The notes under the pieces: generated by a model
Databases searched by the model: none
Told to the model about the DNA's origin: nothing
Seen by the model: the letters and a program-made list of their open reading frames with translations, nothing else
DNA from: a bacterium
GTDB lineage: Bacteria > Planctomycetota > JACOTG01 > JAUIME01
Length of the DNA: 5,559 nt
Assembly (NCBI GenBank): GCA_030433195.1
Contig: JAUIME010000382.1
Coordinates: 1-5,559, forward strand
Direction: 5' to 3'
In this document: positions 5,553-5,559 of the stretch, one piece after another
How the letters are laid out: each line of letters starts with the position of its first letter
How positions within the stretch are numbered: the first letter of the stretch is position 1
Program-made: the position numbers and the translations under genes

Positions 5553-5559
5553 CACCGGG

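Noticed and set aside
5127..5555. Minus-strand 142-codon frame through the tandem repeat and peptidase
   Set aside because: Pro/Ser/Arg low complexity generated by the repeat and by antisense reading; no ribosome site or family pattern.

Overview
The window is GC-rich and densely coded. It carries five protein genes and no RNA genes, CRISPR or recognisable insertion sequences. The mix of genes suggests a high-GC Gram-negative-type bacterium: two lipoprotein-type export signals, a murein lytic transglycosylase, a bacterial Ku, and MerR/TPR regulator-like proteins. My best guess is Planctomycetota or a similar environmental phylum. That is an inference from gene style and is not proven here.

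Left part (1-3176): a WYL-domain HTH regulator on the minus strand runs off the left edge. Its 163-bp divergent intergenic region is shared with ku, a non-homologous end-joining Ku protein with a lysine-rich tail. Thirteen bases after ku, on the same strand, lies a 393-residue protein that joins a BRCT-like domain, a MerR-like helix-turn-helix and about four TPR repeats. BRCT domains and Ku both belong to DNA break and replication-repair biology, and WYL regulators include known DNA-damage regulators (PafBC in actinobacteria). The trio therefore looks like a repair locus with its own regulation and scaffolding. This is the most interesting part of the window. No ligase or polymerase (LigD) gene is visible.

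Right part (3212-5559): a lipoprotein-type MltA-family lytic transglycosylase on the minus strand converges on the BRCT-MerR-TPR gene, leaving a 35-bp gap. It starts at a TTG codon behind a strong Shine-Dalgarno. A 219-bp divergent region separates it from a plus-strand lipoprotein-type M28 metallopeptidase and carries two good back-to-back promoters whose -35 boxes are only 4 bp apart. The peptidase stops after the EE-D-G-L motif, so the second half of the catalytic domain is missing. It is followed by a short GC-rich tandem repeat (14-15-base units, higher-order period 29) that runs to the window edge.

Two genes, the WYL regulator and the peptidase, have a -10-like box 6-7 bases before the ATG and no Shine-Dalgarno. 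This suggests leaderless transcripts beside conventionally led ku and mltA.
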